64,000 bases of DNA from Chitinophaga silvisoli (GTDB lineage: Bacteria; Bacteroidota; Bacteroidia; Chitinophagales; Chitinophagaceae): the NCBI RefSeq assembly GCF_003412465.1, contig NZ_QTJV01000001.1:1364001-1428000 (forward strand), read 5' to 3'. The notes beneath the pieces are model-generated. The model searched no databases. It was not told the origin of the DNA and was given only the letters and a program-made list of their open reading frames with translations. This document shows, one piece after another, positions 61,934-64,000 of the stretch. A program made the position numbers and the translations under genes. Position 1 is the stretch's first letter; the number at the start of each line of letters is the position of its first letter.

Positions 61934-62652
61934 CAAGAAAACCTTTTCAGGGGGTACTTAATATTATCCGGTTCAACTGGCATTTCTATGTGATTTCCCT
62001 GCTGGTGATTGCAGTCGCTTATTATTTCGGATGGTATATCATTGCCAGCCTCGCACTTGCAGGCAGCATTTTTTCCCTGATTATCTCCTGGTATATTTAT
62101 GACCTGTCACCTTTGTACCAGTTAAACTGGGTGTCCTGTAATCATACCGAACAGGTAATTGTGAATATCCATGCAGGATTTGACGAAACGAGCATCCTGC
62201 TTGAACAGAAATATAAAGGAGCGACACTGAAGATCATAGATTTTTACGACCCCCAAAAGCATACAGAAATCTCCATCAAACGTGCCCGCAAAGCCTACCC
62301 GGTATTGCCGCAGACCATACCATCCGATACAAACCGATTACCGCTGGAGGATGCAGTTGCCGATAAGGTCTTTGTTATATTCTCTGCACATGAAATTAGG
62401 AATGAAGCAGAGCGCAGGGAGTTTATGAGAGAGCTTGCCCGGATCATTAAACCCGGTGGTGAAATATTTATCACTGAGCACCTGAGAGACCTTGCTAATT
62501 TCATCGCGTACAATATTGGCTTCTTCCATTTCTATTCAAAAAAGAACTGGTTGCAGCATGTCAAAGATGCTCACTTAAAACTGGATCAGGAGATAAAATC
62601 GACTCCATTTATTTCGACATTTATAATTTCAAGGAATGATCATTCATTTTAG
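61924..62652 (+). CDS. Membrane-anchored class I SAM-dependent methyltransferase
   Basis: A 242-residue protein from the ATG at 61924, overlapping the DUF2071 gene by 10 bases. Two N-terminal membrane spans (FYVISLLVIAVAYYFGWYII, ALAGSIFSLIISWYIYDL) precede a Rossmann-like domain with VADKVFVIFSAHEIRNEAER and ELARIIKPGGEIFITEHLRD. The usual glycine-rich SAM loop is weak (VNIHAGFDETSILLEQKY), so activity is not certain. The substrate is unknown; the anchor suggests a lipid or membrane target. Confidence 0.75.
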   Translation: MAIARKPFQGVLNIIRFNWHFYVISLLVIAVAYYFGWYIIASLALAGSIFSLIISWYIYDLSPLYQLNWVSCNHTEQVIVNIHAGFDETSILLEQKYKGATLKIIDFYDPQKHTEISIKRARKAYPVLPQTIPSDTNRLPLEDAVADKVFVIFSAHEIRNEAERREFMRELARIIKPGGEIFITEHLRDLANFIAYNIGFFHFYSKKNWLQHVKDAHLKLDQEIKSTPFISTFIISRNDHSF

Positions 62653-63028
62653 AGTCATAGGTTTGTTGTTGATATTATTAGCTGGCAGTCATGTCGTGTT
62701 TCCCTGGTTCTTCAGCTGGAAAGAGGAGCTGAAAAGGCTGAGCCTGATCAACCGGCAGATTATGACTATTCATACTTTCTTTATTGCCCTGGTGGTATTA
62801 TTGCTGGGGATCTTATGCCTGAGTTCAGGAGAGGAGCTGGTACATACGGTATTGGGCAGGAGACTATGCCTGGGAATGGGGGTATTCTGGGTTTTAAGGC
62901 TCATTATTCAGTTCTTTGGGTATTCCCCAGCACTCTGGAAGGGGAAGCGGTTTGAGACGATTATGCATGTGTTGTTTGCGATATTATTCAGTTATATGAG
63001 CATCGTATTTTTTGTGGCAGGGGGGTAA
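62636..63028 (+). CDS. Four-span membrane protein, unknown function
   Basis: A 130-residue protein with four spans (VIGLLLILLAGSHVVFPWFF, TFFIALVVLLLGILCLSS, LCLGMGVFWVLRLIIQFFG, IMHVLFAILFSYMSIVFFVA). It overlaps the methyltransferase gene by 17 bases, so it is the fourth member of the operon. No named family is recognised. Confidence 0.65.
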   Translation: MIIHFRVIGLLLILLAGSHVVFPWFFSWKEELKRLSLINRQIMTIHTFFIALVVLLLGILCLSSGEELVHTVLGRRLCLGMGVFWVLRLIIQFFGYSPALWKGKRFETIMHVLFAILFSYMSIVFFVAGG

Positions 63029-63151
63029 TTTACTAAAAACAAAAGCGTCCTGAAGATCTTAGCCCCCAGGTACTATACAGAAGAATTCTTTAAAGAACGA
63101 AACGGCCGGGAACAAAAGGTCCGGGAACTGGATTATAAGAGAAATATGTAA
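63029..63151 (+). other. Protein-like open frame after the operon, possible remnant
   Basis: Directly after, and in frame with, the stop codon of the four-span gene, 40 codons stay open (with ILAPRYYTEEFFKERNGREQ in the middle) to a TAA at 63149-63151. There is no start codon. The sequence is charged and protein-like, possibly the tail of a deleted gene. Low certainty. Confidence 0.2.
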
Positions 63152-63160
63152 CTTAGAATC

Positions 63161-64000
63161 ATGAATGAAAACCAGAAAGGTTTACTCTTTGATACATTAG
63201 CAGATCAGTACCGGTATAATAATTTACCTACTGATCTCATTCACCTGAATTCCGAATTCACCATTTTTAACCTGGCTGACCTGAAGCAGCCCATGCCTTT
63301 TAGTCTGCCGGTAAGCCGTCTTAACTTCTTCGTGTTCGGATTTATCAAACAGGCCAGGGGAATCTATACCCTGGATCATCACACCTTTGCATTCAAGCCC
63401 AATACTATTTACTTTACGAACCCTGGTCATTACCGTTCCTTCCGGCATGAAGAGATCCAGGAGGCCTACCTGATTACTTTCAGCGAGACCTTCTTAAAAG
63501 AATCCATTCATGGAAATATCTTTGATGAATTTCCTTTTTTGTTGACGGAAACTGTTCCTGCCATGACGGTGACACCCGAGGTTTTCAGCCAGTTTGAACG
63601 CCTCTATTTACAGATCCACCAGGAATATACAGGTCAATCACCCTTCCGTAAAAAAATTATCGTCAGCCTCTTTTTCGCATTACTGCTCAAGTACAAGGAA
63701 TACTTCTTCATGGACTATAGTCCTATTTATGAAGGCAACCGTGGATCAGAAATCGTGGTCAATTTCAAGAAGCTGCTGGAGAAGCATTATCGTGATCTGG
63801 CCAGGGGGGCTGCTACAGAAGTTTTCAGACTACAGGACTATGCAGATGCACAAAACCTGCACCCCAATTACCTCAGTAATGTCATAAAGGCGAAGACAGG
63901 AAAAACAATTGGTATGTGGATTTCAGAAAAGTCCATTGCCGAGTCGCGCTCTCTCTTACAAAATACCAATCTCCCGGTGAAAGATATTGCTTACCGGCTA
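63161..64000 (+). CDS. AraC-family transcriptional regulator, 3' end outside the window
   Basis: The ATG at 63161 opens a frame that runs off the right edge (280 codons seen). The N-terminal part is a sensing domain (IYTLDHHTFAFKPNTIYFTN, EEIQEAYLITFSETFLKE). The C-terminal helix-turn-helix region has begun (RLQDYADAQNLHPNYLSNVI, KAKTGKTIGMWISEKSIAES, NLPVKDIAYRL). The end of the second helix-turn-helix is missing only because the window stops. It is probably a local regulator with unknown effector. Confidence 0.88.
   Translation, partial: MNENQKGLLFDTLADQYRYNNLPTDLIHLNSEFTIFNLADLKQPMPFSLPVSRLNFFVFGFIKQARGIYTLDHHTFAFKPNTIYFTNPGHYRSFRHEEIQEAYLITFSETFLKESIHGNIFDEFPFLLTETVPAMTVTPEVFSQFERLYLQIHQEYTGQSPFRKKIIVSLFFALLLKYKEYFFMDYSPIYEGNRGSEIVVNFKKLLEKHYRDLARGAATEVFRLQDYADAQNLHPNYLSNVIKAKTGKTIGMWISEKSIAESRSLLQNTNLPVKDIAYRL

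Overview
The window looks like a chromosomal segment of a Bacteroidota bacterium, most likely Chitinophagaceae (Chitinophaga-like). The reasons are an STN-type SusC/SusD pair with an ECF sigma factor and a FecR anti-sigma factor, type IX secretion C-terminal domains on two large secreted proteins, TAnnTTTG-type promoter elements, AT-rich leaders with little Shine-Dalgarno sequence, and small family proteins common in that group (DUF6520-like, VF530, DUF3072). This placement is inference from gene content. I saw no rRNA, tRNA, CRISPR array or intact insertion sequence.

Layout. 1-7.4 kb: the end of a DeoR-type regulator, then a FecR/ECF sigma pair divergent from a SusC/SusD nutrient-uptake pair. 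7.4-9.5 kb: a compact unit of a kinase related to class III lanthipeptide synthetases, a MauE/DoxX membrane protein and a small secreted two-Cys protein. 10-18 kb: small envelope proteins, an AraC regulator with a reductase, a very large GxGYxYP/PA14 secreted protein and a tail-fibre-like protein. 18.2-28.2 kb: a complete [NiFe]-hydrogenase island. The structural operon (small subunit, large subunit, cytochrome b, protease) reads leftward and the maturation operon (hypA, B, F, C, D, E) reads rightward from a shared control region. 28.5-32.7 kb: a Tet(X)-like flavin monooxygenase and assorted small genes. 32.7-40.3 kb: a Crp/Fnr regulator divergent from a clade II nitrous oxide reductase operon (cytochrome c, nosZ, a membrane-NosL fusion, nosD, nosF, nosY) ending with an iron-sulfur repair protein. 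40.7-47.3 kb: hypotheticals and housekeeping genes. 47.5-50.4 kb: the anaerobic ribonucleotide reductase and its activase. 50.7-64 kb: a secreted metalloprotease, an ABC exporter, a PHP-like protein, a DoxX-like/DUF2071/methyltransferase operon and a truncated AraC gene.

How the genes fit together. The central theme is life with little oxygen. An uptake hydrogenase with the six-cysteine signature of oxygen-tolerant enzymes can feed electrons through its cytochrome b to quinone, and the nos operon can spend electrons on N2O. No nitrate, nitrite or NO reductase is visible here. Matching TGAT-N4-ATCA dyads lie in both divergent control regions (one in hyd/hyp, two in crp/nos). The adjacent Crp/Fnr protein has a recognition helix suited to such sites, so joint control is a reasonable hypothesis.

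Less explained items are the kinase/MauE/peptide unit, a family of about 85-117 nt hairpin elements sharing a TGTATCAA outer stem, a NosL domain fused to a membrane protein, and several broken or orphan short reading frames.
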